A DNA stretch of 24,064 nucleotides, taken from positions 1 through 24,064 of the IMG/VR virus record IMGVR_UViG_3300031227_000424. One strand, 5' to 3'. Both the position numbers and the translations under genes were made by a program. Of this stretch, positions 18,436 through 23,833 are shown piece after piece. This DNA is from a virus. The notes beneath the pieces are model-generated. The model was not told where the DNA came from and did not search any database. It was given only the letters and a program-made list of their open reading frames with translations. Each line of letters begins with the position of its first letter. The stretch's first letter is position 1.

Positions 18436-19025
18436 TTTAAAACGTTGTCTGAAGTTTTTGACTCAGGTAAATTGTTTTCAATACTGATGTTCTTTAAATC
18501 TTCTAATGATTTTTCTCTCATTTCGGAAAGCAGTTTATTTTCCCTCATTTCTTCAATAAGCGAAAGTTCTATGTCTCCCTTTAATACAACTTTTGTTTGA
18601 ATTGACTGAGTTATTTCATATTCAAGTTCATCGATTACCTTTTGAAGTTCTCGAATAATTTTAGTCAGTTTTAGTACATGATCTGGATCTTCGCTTTGTT
18701 CCAGTTGCATTTCAAAAGAAGCTCTTTTGTTTTGGAAAACAATTAAAGTTGAATTTTTTGCATTGTATTGTATAGCATTGTAAGCCTTAACAGCTGATCT
18801 AATCTCAGGTCTTTCTAAAGGGCTTTTTGAATCTTTTCCAAATACCCAGCGCTTTGCTCTCCGTTCACGATCTTTAGTAGAATACTGATGAAACAAAGCG
18901 AAATAATCTGTTGAAACAATAATGTAAAGCACATCATCGTCACTCAATTTTTTTAATTCTGGAACTAACTGATAAACTTCTTTATGAAGTAATACCCTTC
19001 CATTTTTACTTGTATAAAAGAGCAT
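18432..19025 (-). CDS. Unknown protein upstream of terminase, candidate small terminase, 197 aa
   Basis: A 197-aa protein whose stop overlaps the terminase start (ATGA), so the two are coupled. The N-terminal half is globular (LHKEVYQLVPELKKLSDDDVLYIIV) with a basic cluster (DRERRAKRWVFGKD), and the second half from about residue 105 is a long heptad-type coiled coil (KLTKIIRELQKVIDELEYEI) ending in a polar tail. Small terminases have a DNA-binding N-terminal domain and a helical oligomerisation region, and are often encoded directly before the large subunit. That layout makes it a candidate, but no helix-turn-helix is clear, and crAss-like small terminases are poorly defined. Alternatively it may be another packaging or assembly factor. 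Confidence 0.4.
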   Translation of the reverse strand: MLFYTSKNGRVLLHKEVYQLVPELKKLSDDDVLYIIVSTDYFALFHQYSTKDRERRAKRWVFGKDSKSPLERPEIRSAVKAYNAIQYNAKNSTLIVFQNKRASFEMQLEQSEDPDHVLKLTKIIRELQKVIDELEYEITQSIQTKVVLKGDIELSLIEEMRENKLLSEMREKSLEDLKNISIENNLPESKTSDNVLK

Positions 19026-19389
19026 AAGCCATCTTTTTTTTATTTCGGTATTCTTCTATAATTGAACGATTCCAAACATTTAGCTGAATATTGTTTTTGT
19101 CAAGAAAAAATTCCAGAGGACAACGAGTGCCAACTGGAATTTCATGTAATAACTTTGATGCTGTATATCTAGCTGCTGCAACCATTTGGATAAATTGGTT
19201 TTTTTCTCCAAGTGATGATTTCTTAAAATAACCTTTCAGTATCATCTCTTCACCAAGAATGTCTGGATAGATTTTCATTAGACGAACTACTTCATTCAGA
19301 TTAAAGTATTTGGCTTCTAAATAGGCCATATACATTTTTTTTGCTTTTGGATTTAAGTCTCTGTATACTCCAATGGAAATGCCGTTCAT
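19006..19389 (-). CDS. Unknown small protein, 127 aa, in the packaging gene cluster
   Basis: A 127-aa basic, mostly helical protein. Its ATG at 19389 follows the nuclease stop codon without a gap, and its 3' end overlaps the 197-aa gene by 20 bases, so it belongs to one transcription unit with nuclease and terminase. Residues 20-60 (AYLEAKYFNLNEVVRLMKIY) form helices with a spacing compatible with a helix-turn-helix-type DNA-binding fold, and residues 65-80 are QMVAAARYTASKLLHE. I do not recognise a family. Together with the 197-aa protein it is one of two candidates for the small terminase subunit. Confidence 0.4.
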   Translation of the reverse strand: MNGISIGVYRDLNPKAKKMYMAYLEAKYFNLNEVVRLMKIYPDILGEEMILKGYFKKSSLGEKNQFIQMVAAARYTASKLLHEIPVGTRCPLEFFLDKNNIQLNVWNRSIIEEYRNKKKMAYALLYK

Positions 19390-20280
19390 CTATAGTTTTG
19401 TCTGAACCCATCCTTCTTCGGGCTCATCTTCAAAGATAGTATTAGTTTGTAAATTGTCTACGTAGTAGTCAAGCATGGCTATAATTTCAAGCTTCATAAA
19501 GCCAAACAAATGGTACTGGGGAGTCTCTAAAACTTTCTGCCAAGGCATCCGAATAATACCCAAATTCCCAACTTTAAAGCCTAAGAATTCTAACATTAAA
19601 GCATACATACTTTGCTGTAAAATGTATTTAGTCATGTCACAGTCTTCTAAGTGCTCAAGAGGTGCAACCATGTTTCGATCGTAATTTTTGTATTCACCAG
19701 TGAGTGAATCGTGTTTTGTTGTGTCAGTTTTGTAATCGTTAGTCTTAAAATCTCTAATGTTTATCATTGACTTAAAGCCTCTCCTGAAATGGCAAAAGTC
19801 AATCATGCCAGCTATTTTTAAGCCTCGGTAGTCTATATAAACTACTTGCTCGTGGTATTTTAGTTTGAAGTCTTTAAACTCGTCCATAAACCATCTGTAG
19901 TAGTCTGACCATTGGTCTTTGTGGACTTTGCCAGTAACGCCAGCTAATTCAACTTTGTCATGTATATGACTACCCGCTTCAATTGCATCGTCACGTTTAG
20001 CATCCCATTCACTTTGAACCATTGCTTTTGTGTATCCTCTTTCATACTTAGGGCGTAAGCGGGCTACTTGCTCAATAGTCATTTTTCGTTCTTCACCTAT
20101 TTTCCTAAAGATTCTGTCTCTTTTTTTTGCTACTTGGCCAGCCAACATATTAAAATCTGCTTTCTCTTGAAACAGACCTAAAAATTTTGTAGTGCTAAAG
20201 TATGTGTTTCCATCTACGTCAGTATAAACGTGGCTTTCGTGTTCTATTCTTACGTGTTGTTGCAGTATATTATTATCCAA
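19390..20280 (-). CDS. PD-(D/E)XK family nuclease (RecB/Cas4-like), 296 aa
   Basis: A 296-aa nuclease. Visible motifs of the PD-(D/E)XK superfamily: GSHIHDKVE at 103-111 (the Gly-x-x-x-His motif near the N-terminal side of the domain), Glu at 144 in HEQVVYID, GMID at 158-161 with the first metal-binding Asp, RDFKTN at 176-181 giving the D-x-K pair, and Gln222/Tyr226 in YILQQSMYALML matching the Q-x-x-x-Y motif of RecB-type enzymes. Metal-dependent cleavage or resection of DNA is expected; phage relatives act in recombination, replication-fork processing or end trimming. The only start that fits is TTG at 20280, since no ATG lies upstream before an in-frame stop. It sits directly downstream of a terminator with a promoter-like box ahead of it, implying regulated expression. 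Confidence 0.85.
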   Translation of the reverse strand: MDNNILQQHVRIEHESHVYTDVDGNTYFSTTKFLGLFQEKADFNMLAGQVAKKRDRIFRKIGEERKMTIEQVARLRPKYERGYTKAMVQSEWDAKRDDAIEAGSHIHDKVELAGVTGKVHKDQWSDYYRWFMDEFKDFKLKYHEQVVYIDYRGLKIAGMIDFCHFRRGFKSMINIRDFKTNDYKTDTTKHDSLTGEYKNYDRNMVAPLEHLEDCDMTKYILQQSMYALMLEFLGFKVGNLGIIRMPWQKVLETPQYHLFGFMKLEIIAMLDYYVDNLQTNTIFEDEPEEGWVQTKL

Positions 20281-20298
20281 TATTCTTGAGTTTTAAGG

Positions 20299-20328
20299 AA
20301 AAAAAAAGGGGGCCTCTAAGCTCCCCTT
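20299..20328 (-). terminator. Intrinsic terminator or attenuator before the nuclease gene
   Basis: On the minus strand GGGG(A)GC pairs with GCCCCC, with one bulged A, and is followed by nine T residues. It lies 63 bases after the end of the 51-aa gene but only about 19 bases before the nuclease TTG start. Since a TATATTTG box lies just upstream (20343-20350), a transcript starting there would meet this hairpin at once. Confidence 0.8.
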
Positions 20329-20342
20329 ATTCACTGATTAAA

Positions 20343-20350
20343 CAAATATA
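20343..20350 (-). promoter_or_regulatory. Candidate Bacteroidota-type -7 box (TATATTTG)
   Basis: On the minus strand the sequence TATATTTG fits the TAnnTTTG -7 consensus of Bacteroidota promoters. No clear TTG -33 element is seen at the usual distance. It would serve the nuclease-packaging operon and give an approximately 55-base leader that contains the terminator hairpin. The same eight bases occur at 22394-22401 ahead of the leftmost-reading gene block. Confidence 0.4.
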
Positions 20351-20390
20351 CAAAAACCCGAAAAAACTCTCTAATGAAGTTGTTAACTGC

Positions 20391-20546
20391 TTAATTATCA
20401 GTCTTTTTCACTAAATAATTTAAAGGTAAATAGTGTGAAACATGAAAAGCTTGATCAGGCGTTAATGGATACTCATGCAAATTGCCTAAACATCTACCTG
20501 TAATCTTTCGGCTTTTTAAGTGTTTAAAAGCGTCTATTACGCTCAC
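20391..20546 (-). CDS. Small unknown protein, 51 aa, GTG start, coupled to upstream gene
   Basis: A 51-codon frame begins at GTG (20546) that overlaps the TGA stop of the 74-aa gene (GTGA). It would read VSVIDAFKHLKSRKITGRC and continue through LTPDQAFHVSHYLPLNYLVK to a TAA stop. The sequence has a balanced amino-acid composition with His and Tyr and no low-complexity bias, unlike shadow frames in this window. It is followed after about 60 bases by a terminator. A run of ten A residues just upstream in the preceding gene offers a way of joining the two frames by slippage, so the 51 residues may also be expressed as the C-terminus of a longer product. No function can be assigned. Confidence 0.55.
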   Translation of the reverse strand: MSVIDAFKHLKSRKITGRCLGNLHEYPLTPDQAFHVSHYLPLNYLVKKTDN

Positions 20547-20767
20547 GTACTTTTTTTTTTAATGCTTTCTACTTCTGGAAAATTATCAGGTATCACGCTT
20601 TGTACAATACCTTTCTTAAACTCATACCATTGTTTTCCGTAAGTTATTTCAAAGCCTGTATCTCTCATTGCTATAACTAACGTTTCACCGTCAGATGTTA
20701 TAAGCTTTAATCCTTGAAAAACTTGCCGTAGTTCAATCACCCCTTCATCATTTACTTCAATATTCAT
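20543..20767 (-). CDS. Unknown small protein, 74 aa
   Basis: A 74-aa protein beginning MNIEVNDEGVIELRQVFQGL, mostly beta-strand in character (LKLITSDGETLVIAMRDTGFEITYG), with a short basic C-terminus. No known motif is visible. The ATG at 20767 lies about 20 bases after the U-tract of a terminator, and its stop overlaps the GTG start of the 51-aa frame. Its last residues come from a run of ten A, encoding Lys-Lys-Lys, immediately before Ser-Thr-stop. Confidence 0.6.
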   Translation of the reverse strand: MNIEVNDEGVIELRQVFQGLKLITSDGETLVIAMRDTGFEITYGKQWYEFKKGIVQSVIPDNFPEVESIKKKST

Positions 20768-20786
20768 AGTTTCAGTTTCTTAAATT

Positions 20787-20821
20787 AAAAAAAGCCCAAG
20801 CAACAAGTCACCTGGGCTTTT
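20787..20821 (-). terminator. Intrinsic terminator after the 340-aa gene
   Basis: On the minus strand AAAAGCCCAGG pairs with CTTGGGCTTTT (one G-U pair) around a 10-base loop and ends in seven T residues. It starts 20 bases after the stop of the 340-aa gene and ends 20 bases before the ATG of the 74-aa gene on the same strand. Strong stem and tail. Confidence 0.9.
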
Positions 20822-20840
20822 AATGTAGATTAATAAAAGA

Positions 20841-21863
20841 CTACCCTACGGCAGCCATCTTTGGCACTACGTTGCTTTCATTCCTAAAAGGATCTTCGCC
20901 AACTTCTTCTTGTGCAACAGCTTCTTTTGCAGCTTTCTTTTTTGCCACGGCTTTTTCCGCTGCACTCATTACTTTAGCCGTAGGCTCGGATTTTTTTTCG
21001 ACCTTTTTTCTAGACAATTGTTTTGCAACTTCTTCTTTTGCTCTAGCTTCTTCTGCCTGTTCTAACTCTATTTGAGTCTGTCTTTCTTCTTCTTCCGCTT
21101 CTTCTTCTTTAGAAGTGGTTCCTATAGTTTCAAAGTCTTCTATTACTTCGTTTTCTTCTTTTTCTTTTACATCTCCTTCTTCCTGTTTTTCGACTCCTTT
21201 CATGTCTTCCGTAGCTTCTGTCCACTTTAACAAATGCTTGCTTACAATCTCATCCTTAGCCCCAGGGTCAAGCTTGTCGAACATGTCTTTTGCATCTTCC
21301 AATGACAAGTCGCCGTCGATCGCCAAAAAGTCCATCGCCAACTGATCCTTCGTCACAGTTACTTTGTTATCATCCCATTCAGAAATAGCAGAAAATAACT
21401 CTTCCACAGCATCTTCCATCTGCATCCAATACTCATACTCGTAATTCTGCTTGATCTTGCCAGTGTCCAAGCTTATGCTTGTTGCTCCATCCAACACTTG
21501 CAAGTGACCCTTCAACTGAATACTATCGTTATGGCGGTAAACATAATCGATGTTAGCCTGTGCCATCATTCGAACCCACATCATGTTCTCAGTACTCAGA
21601 ATTCCAGAACCGAAAATGCATTCTCCAAAATCAAAGTTTTCTAATGCCTCTATTGGAAGATGTGCCGATATCGCCAACGCATGGATCTTTACCGAATAGT
21701 AAGCCTCACGGATCCTTTGGTTAACCGGAATACGCATGGTCTTTGTGTGACCATTCAATACATTCCCAACACCATTGTACTTCTCACTGATGTTGTAACT
21801 TAATAAACTCTGCTTGCCGCCTTTCTGCAGCTTCATACTGATGATCTTTTTTTCTTCACTCAT
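20841..21863 (-). CDS. Unknown acidic protein with charged low-complexity C-terminus, 340 aa
   Basis: A 340-aa protein in two parts. Residues 1-215 look globular and include many aromatic and Met residues (ENMMWVRMMAQANIDYVYRH; NYEYEYWMQMEDAVEELFSA) and a Ser/Asp-rich helical segment (DGDLSLEDAKDMFDKLDPGA). From about residue 222 to 320 the sequence is a highly charged Glu/Lys/Ala low-complexity stretch, first acidic, then Lys/Ala-rich, ending EDPFRNESNVVPKMAAVG. I do not recognise a family. The gene seems richer in G+C in its first two thirds than neighbours, and it is followed by a strong terminator. It may be an abundant early or middle protein. The start at 21863 is 12 bases after the preceding gene. 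Confidence 0.6.
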   Translation of the reverse strand: MSEEKKIISMKLQKGGKQSLLSYNISEKYNGVGNVLNGHTKTMRIPVNQRIREAYYSVKIHALAISAHLPIEALENFDFGECIFGSGILSTENMMWVRMMAQANIDYVYRHNDSIQLKGHLQVLDGATSISLDTGKIKQNYEYEYWMQMEDAVEELFSAISEWDDNKVTVTKDQLAMDFLAIDGDLSLEDAKDMFDKLDPGAKDEIVSKHLLKWTEATEDMKGVEKQEEGDVKEKEENEVIEDFETIGTTSKEEEAEEEERQTQIELEQAEEARAKEEVAKQLSRKKVEKKSEPTAKVMSAAEKAVAKKKAAKEAVAQEEVGEDPFRNESNVVPKMAAVG

Positions 21864-21875
21864 ACTTTTATGTAT

Positions 21876-22286
21876 CTATTTGTAAATTACTTGAAAATCT
21901 AATGTACTATATTTCTCTTCCAAAAATTCAGAAAACAAATCCAAATCTACACCATCTCTAAAACCTAAAAAAACGTAATCAAACAATATTGGAAAATCTA
22001 AATTGGTCCAATTCTTATCCGTAAACTCCCTGAAAAACATCAACTTTACTACAGCAAACGCATCGCACCGTTCGTAAATCTCTTCCGCAACTTCGCTGAT
22101 CTCACTACCACTACTTAACCCATCACAAGTGTTATAAATCGTATACGTCAAACATTCTTCCCGACCAAGAAATTCCGCGTAAGTCTCATGTAATCCTCCC
22201 AACATTAAACTCATATTTTTTATTTCCATCAAAGCTATTTTATAACATTCCAAAAAAAGAAAAAATACCCTACCTCTTATTAACAT
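21876..22286 (-). CDS. Unknown small acidic protein, up to 136 aa
   Basis: An open frame of 136 codons beginning at 22286. In-frame ATGs at 22229 (MEIKNMSLM) and 22214 give shorter versions, and the start at 22229 seems more natural because the first 19 residues (basic, then Phe/Leu-rich) look unlike the rest. The body is acidic with many Phe and Leu (EISEVAEEIYERCDAFAVVKLMF; FLGFRDGVDLDLFSEFLEE), possibly a small globular helical protein. No known motif is seen. It is the first gene leftwards from the divergent control region and precedes the 340-aa gene by 12 bases. Confidence 0.5.
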   Translation of the reverse strand: MLIRGRVFFLFLECYKIALMEIKNMSLMLGGLHETYAEFLGREECLTYTIYNTCDGLSSGSEISEVAEEIYERCDAFAVVKLMFFREFTDKNWTNLDFPILFDYVFLGFRDGVDLDLFSEFLEEKYSTLDFQVIYK

Positions 22287-22393
22287 GTCAGCAATAAACC
22301 TACATAAACTCCGCTTTCTCAGTAAAACCCCTACTTAAATTGAAAACTATTTGTTACCATTAGAATAAACTAAACCTGCAATCTTTTGCTAAC

Positions 22394-22401
22394 CAAATAT
22401 A
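22394..22401 (-). promoter_or_regulatory. Candidate leftward promoter -7 box (TATATTTG)
   Basis: On the minus strand the octamer TATATTTG matches the TAnnTTTG consensus of Bacteroidota. It lies about 108 bases from the first possible start of the leftward gene and about 165 from the second. The expected -33 region falls in the dyad repeat at 22413-22440, so binding of a regulator there would block it. Confidence 0.45.
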
Positions 22402-22412
22402 TAAACCAATAC

Positions 22413-22440
22413 TTTCAATAATAAAGCCTTAAAATTGAAA
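22413..22440. repeat. Dyad repeat copy 1 (operator-like)
   Basis: A 28-base element with arms TTTCAAT and ATTGAAA around an AT-rich centre with one GCC. It matches the second copy at 22452-22479 at 25 of 28 positions. It overlaps the presumed -33 region of the leftward promoter. Operator function is inferred from position and symmetry. Confidence 0.6.
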
Positions 22441-22451
22441 TGAAAATATTT

Positions 22452-22479
22452 TTTCAATAATAACGCCATAAAACTGAAA
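22452..22479. repeat. Dyad repeat copy 2 (operator-like)
   Basis: The second 28-base copy, 39 bases (centre to centre) from copy 1, with arms TTTCA and TGAAA. The three differences from copy 1 lie at positions 13, 17 and 23 of the element. The pair in direct orientation would suit cooperative binding of a dimeric regulator. Confidence 0.6.
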
Positions 22480-22583
22480 AACAAATAAGACCAAAAAAAA
22501 CACGAACGGGGGAAACGGTATTGCTGTTTGACGACTTTGCTTTTTCATCATCGGTGTGCACCCCCTATTTTATATGGTGTCAC

Positions 22584-22727
22584 TCGCTATGCTCGTTGAG
22601 ATGATGGTGGGGTATGGCATCACTCGCTGCGCTCGTAGACTTCGCTGCGCTCGTTGACATTCGCTATGCTCATTGGTATGACTTGTTCGCTACGCTCATT
22701 ACGTGATGTGGTCGCTACGCTTTGTTG
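22584..22727 (+). repeat. Six copies of a TCGCTRYGCTC repeat
   Basis: Six degenerate units begin at about 22584, 22624, 22642, 22661, 22687 and 22712, with cores TCGCTATGCTC, TCGCTGCGCTC, TCGCTGCGCTC, TCGCTATGCTC, TCGCTACGCTC and TCGCTACGCTT. Several continue as GTTGA or ATTGG. The first two share more sequence to the left (TATGG, then TCACTCGCT) at 40-base distance. Function unknown. Confidence 0.75.
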
Positions 22728-22738
22728 TTTCTTTTGTT

Positions 22739-22758
22739 TGGACTGTACTATCAGTCCA
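22739..22758 (+). promoter_or_regulatory. Leader hairpin 0 (loop TACTAT)
   Basis: TGGACTG pairs with CAGTCCA around the loop TACTAT. The loop centre is 19.5 bases before the ATG at 22768. It shares the 14-base core ACTGTACTATCAGT with the hairpin at 23866-23885, but the outer pair differs in a compensatory manner (G-C against A-T). Confidence 0.7.
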
Positions 22759-22767
22759 CCCTATGAT

Positions 22768-22956
22768 ATGACTAACGCAGACCAACCAGTACACGACATC
22801 ATTGCTCAAGAAGAAGAGCAACATCAACAATACTTGGCTGAATGCCAAGCAGACTACGAGCAGACGATGATAGAAATTCATCGTCAGCATGCTATTGATT
22901 CTATTGAAGAAATGGAATTCTTTATTGCAGAAAAACGCGATGATCTTCCATTCTAA
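22768..22956 (+). CDS. Small acidic helical protein, 62 aa
   Basis: A 62-aa protein, starting at the ATG at 22768 and beginning MTNADQPVHDIIAQEEEQHQ. It is rich in Glu, Gln and His, almost entirely helical, with no membrane segment. The frame is open further upstream to 22654, but that part only translates the TCGCT repeats and the leader hairpin, so the ATG after the hairpin is preferred. A close upstream ATG at 22763 is in another frame and stops at once. Stop codon TAA forms part of the following terminator stem. Probably an early phage protein acting on the host; no function can be given. Confidence 0.7.
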   Translation: MTNADQPVHDIIAQEEEQHQQYLAECQADYEQTMIEIHRQHAIDSIEEMEFFIAEKRDDLPF

Positions 22957-22978
22957 ACCCTACGGGGTTTTTTCTTTT
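22955..22978 (+). terminator. UNCG-loop terminator 1
   Basis: AAACCC pairs with GGGTTT around a UACG tetraloop closed by C-G, followed by a T-rich tail broken by one C. The 5' arm uses bases of the TAA stop codon of the 62-aa gene. Confidence 0.9.
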
Positions 22979-22982
22979 GTTT

Positions 22983-23002
22983 GGTGGCAACAAATCGTCA
23001 CC
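22983..23002 (+). promoter_or_regulatory. Leader hairpin 1 (loop AACAAATC)
   Basis: GGTGGC pairs with GTCACC (one G-U pair) around AACAAATC. The loop centre is 20.5 bases before the ATG at 23013. It directly follows the T-tail of terminator 1 and resembles hairpin 2 in the loop. Confidence 0.65.
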
Positions 23003-23012
23003 CTATAAAACC

Positions 23013-23282
23013 ATGGTAAAATCAACAGTATTTTTATTGATTGCAATAGCGTCTATTGCATTAACAATCACAGGCTTTTATCTTGACATAGGTATGTCAG
23101 TTAAGCTGTTCATCAGTGGAGTTGGAATGTTTTCTTCTTTTATTTATTTGACAATGTTTTTTGTCGAACTCAAAAACCAATATTGGTTTAAGAAAAGAGA
23201 CAAAGAAATGCAAGCTTTGTTTGACGAAGCCAAAGCTCAACATGAGTATGAGTATTATGATGATGATGAATTTCAAATGTAA
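23013..23282 (+). CDS. Small two-helix membrane protein, 89 aa
   Basis: An 89-aa protein, taken from the ATG at 23013 because it follows the leader hairpin at the usual distance; an upstream TTG at 22977 would fall within the terminator tail. Two apolar helices are visible, residues about 5-24 (TVFLLIAIASIALTITGFYL) and about 30-52 (VKLFISGVGMFSSFIYLTMF). They are followed by a basic stretch (KNQYWFKKRDK) and an acidic Tyr/Asp/Glu-rich tail. Positive-inside reasoning places both ends in the cytoplasm. Phage proteins of this type often alter host membrane properties, such as exclusion of other phages, but no family is recognised. Confidence 0.7.
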   Translation: MVKSTVFLLIAIASIALTITGFYLDIGMSVKLFISGVGMFSSFIYLTMFFVELKNQYWFKKRDKEMQALFDEAKAQHEYEYYDDDEFQM

Positions 23283-23310
23283 AGAAAGACCCTTCGGGGT
23301 TTTTTCTTTT
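23281..23310 (+). terminator. UNCG-loop terminator 2
   Basis: AAAGAAAGACCC pairs with GGGTTTTTTCTTT around a UUCG tetraloop, with a G-U pair and one bulge in the lower stem. It directly overlaps the stop codon of the 89-aa gene. Confidence 0.9.
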
Positions 23311-23314
23311 TGTT

Positions 23315-23334
23315 GACAGCAACAAATAGCTGTT
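23315..23334 (+). promoter_or_regulatory. Leader hairpin 2 (loop AACAAATA)
   Basis: GACAGC pairs with GCTGTT (terminal G-U) around AACAAATA. The loop centre is 19.5 bases before the ATG at 23344. Confidence 0.65.
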
Positions 23335-23343
23335 CCCCACGAT

Positions 23344-23652
23344 ATGAGAAATTTAAAATATGTTAGCGACAGCGGAGAGTTCACACCTAATTTTGATGCA
23401 GTAGTTATATTGTCTCGCTTTAATGGAGCGAGATTATACGAAGATTCTACTTGGGAATTGCATCCAGTAAAAGCTATTTGTTTTGAAAGCAAAGAGGTAG
23501 CTGAATACTTTGTAAAAAACTTCGAAATAGGCATGGAGTACTATGACGAGGCTATGCCAGTTGGCACTGTTTATCATACGATAGACACGTATAGACTTGC
23601 AAAAGGTCGAGATAACTATGCTGATAGATTAGTCAGTAAAGATAGATCTTAA
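23344..23652 (+). CDS. Unknown small protein, 102 aa
   Basis: A 102-aa soluble protein beginning MRNLKYVSDSGEFTPNFDAV. It shows mixed beta/alpha character: strands near residues 19-35 (AVVILSRFNGARLYE) and 42-48, a helix at about 49-60 (SKEVAEYFVKNF), and a charged C-terminus. The ATG is preceded by a leader hairpin at the same spacing as its neighbours, and the stop is in the stem of the following terminator. I do not recognise the family; an early host-takeover protein is a possibility from context only. Confidence 0.7.
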   Translation: MRNLKYVSDSGEFTPNFDAVVILSRFNGARLYEDSTWELHPVKAICFESKEVAEYFVKNFEIGMEYYDEAMPVGTVYHTIDTYRLAKGRDNYADRLVSKDRS

Positions 23653-23681
23653 AGAAAGAGCCCTACGGGGTTTTTTCTTTT
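23651..23681 (+). terminator. UNCG-loop terminator 3
   Basis: GCCC pairs with GGGT (outer pair G-U) around a UACG tetraloop, extended below by AAAGAAAGA against TTTTTCTTT. The stop codon of the 102-aa gene lies at the 5' foot. Confidence 0.88.
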
Positions 23682-23682
23682 T

Positions 23683-23704
23683 GTTGAACTATAAAAAATA
23701 GAAC
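23683..23704 (+). promoter_or_regulatory. Leader hairpin 3 (weak, divergent)
   Basis: CTAT pairs with ATAG around AAAAA, with GTT and AAC able to pair further out past a three-base bulge. The loop centre is only about 12 bases before the ATG at 23707, so this copy differs from the others. Confidence 0.4.
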
Positions 23705-23706
23705 TC

Positions 23707-23832
23707 ATGAAAAAGTCACAAATTGTATTGATCGCACTAGCAATTGCAGCACTAACTCTCTCAAGCTGCACAGCTCATCAAAAGAGCCTAAGAAGCAGCG
23801 GCTCAAAACCTAGCTGCGCTGCTTACAGATAG
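23707..23832 (+). CDS. Small lipoprotein, 41 aa
   Basis: A 41-codon gene starting at ATG 23707, between terminators 3 and 4. The product begins MKKSQIVLIALAIAALTLSS and then Cys21: two Lys, an apolar stretch and a lipobox L-S-S-C, which is a classical signal for lipid attachment and signal peptidase II. The mature part would be only 21 residues (CTAHQKSLRSSGSKPSCAAYR), basic, with a second Cys at 37. Small phage lipoproteins of this sort are known from other phages to sit in the host envelope and block superinfection, for example by masking a receptor. That role is an inference here. The leader hairpin is weaker and closer than in the neighbours. Confidence 0.75.
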   Translation: MKKSQIVLIALAIAALTLSSCTAHQKSLRSSGSKPSCAAYR

Positions 23833-23833
23833 T

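Larger units (their letters stand above)
22287..22767. other. Divergent intergenic region, 481 bases
   Basis: The only long stretch without a convincing gene. Left of 22500 it is AT-rich and contains a leftward -7 box, and two 28-base dyad repeats. Between about 22500 and 22730 it is less AT-rich and holds six TCGCTRYGCTC-type repeats. At the right end lies the first of the plus-strand leader hairpins. Open frames crossing it on either strand decode the repeats and look artificial. Confidence 0.7.

Noticed and set aside
22230-22237. TAGCTTTG as a -7 box just before the ATG at 22229
   Set aside because: It fits TAnnTTTG but the distance to any TTTG upstream is too short and it would give a leaderless message; chance match is likely.
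22584-22727. CRISPR array
   Set aside because: Units are 11-18 bases, degenerate and irregularly spaced, without unique spacers of constant length.
22654-22767. Upstream extension of the 62-aa gene starting at 22654
   Set aside because: It translates the TCGCT repeats and the leader hairpin into a Cys/Leu-rich stretch unlike the rest; the ATG at 22768 fits the spacing of the other array genes.
23097-23534. Minus-strand frame of 145 codons across the plus-strand array
   Set aside because: It runs antisense through two genes and a terminator, and its composition is that of a shadow frame.
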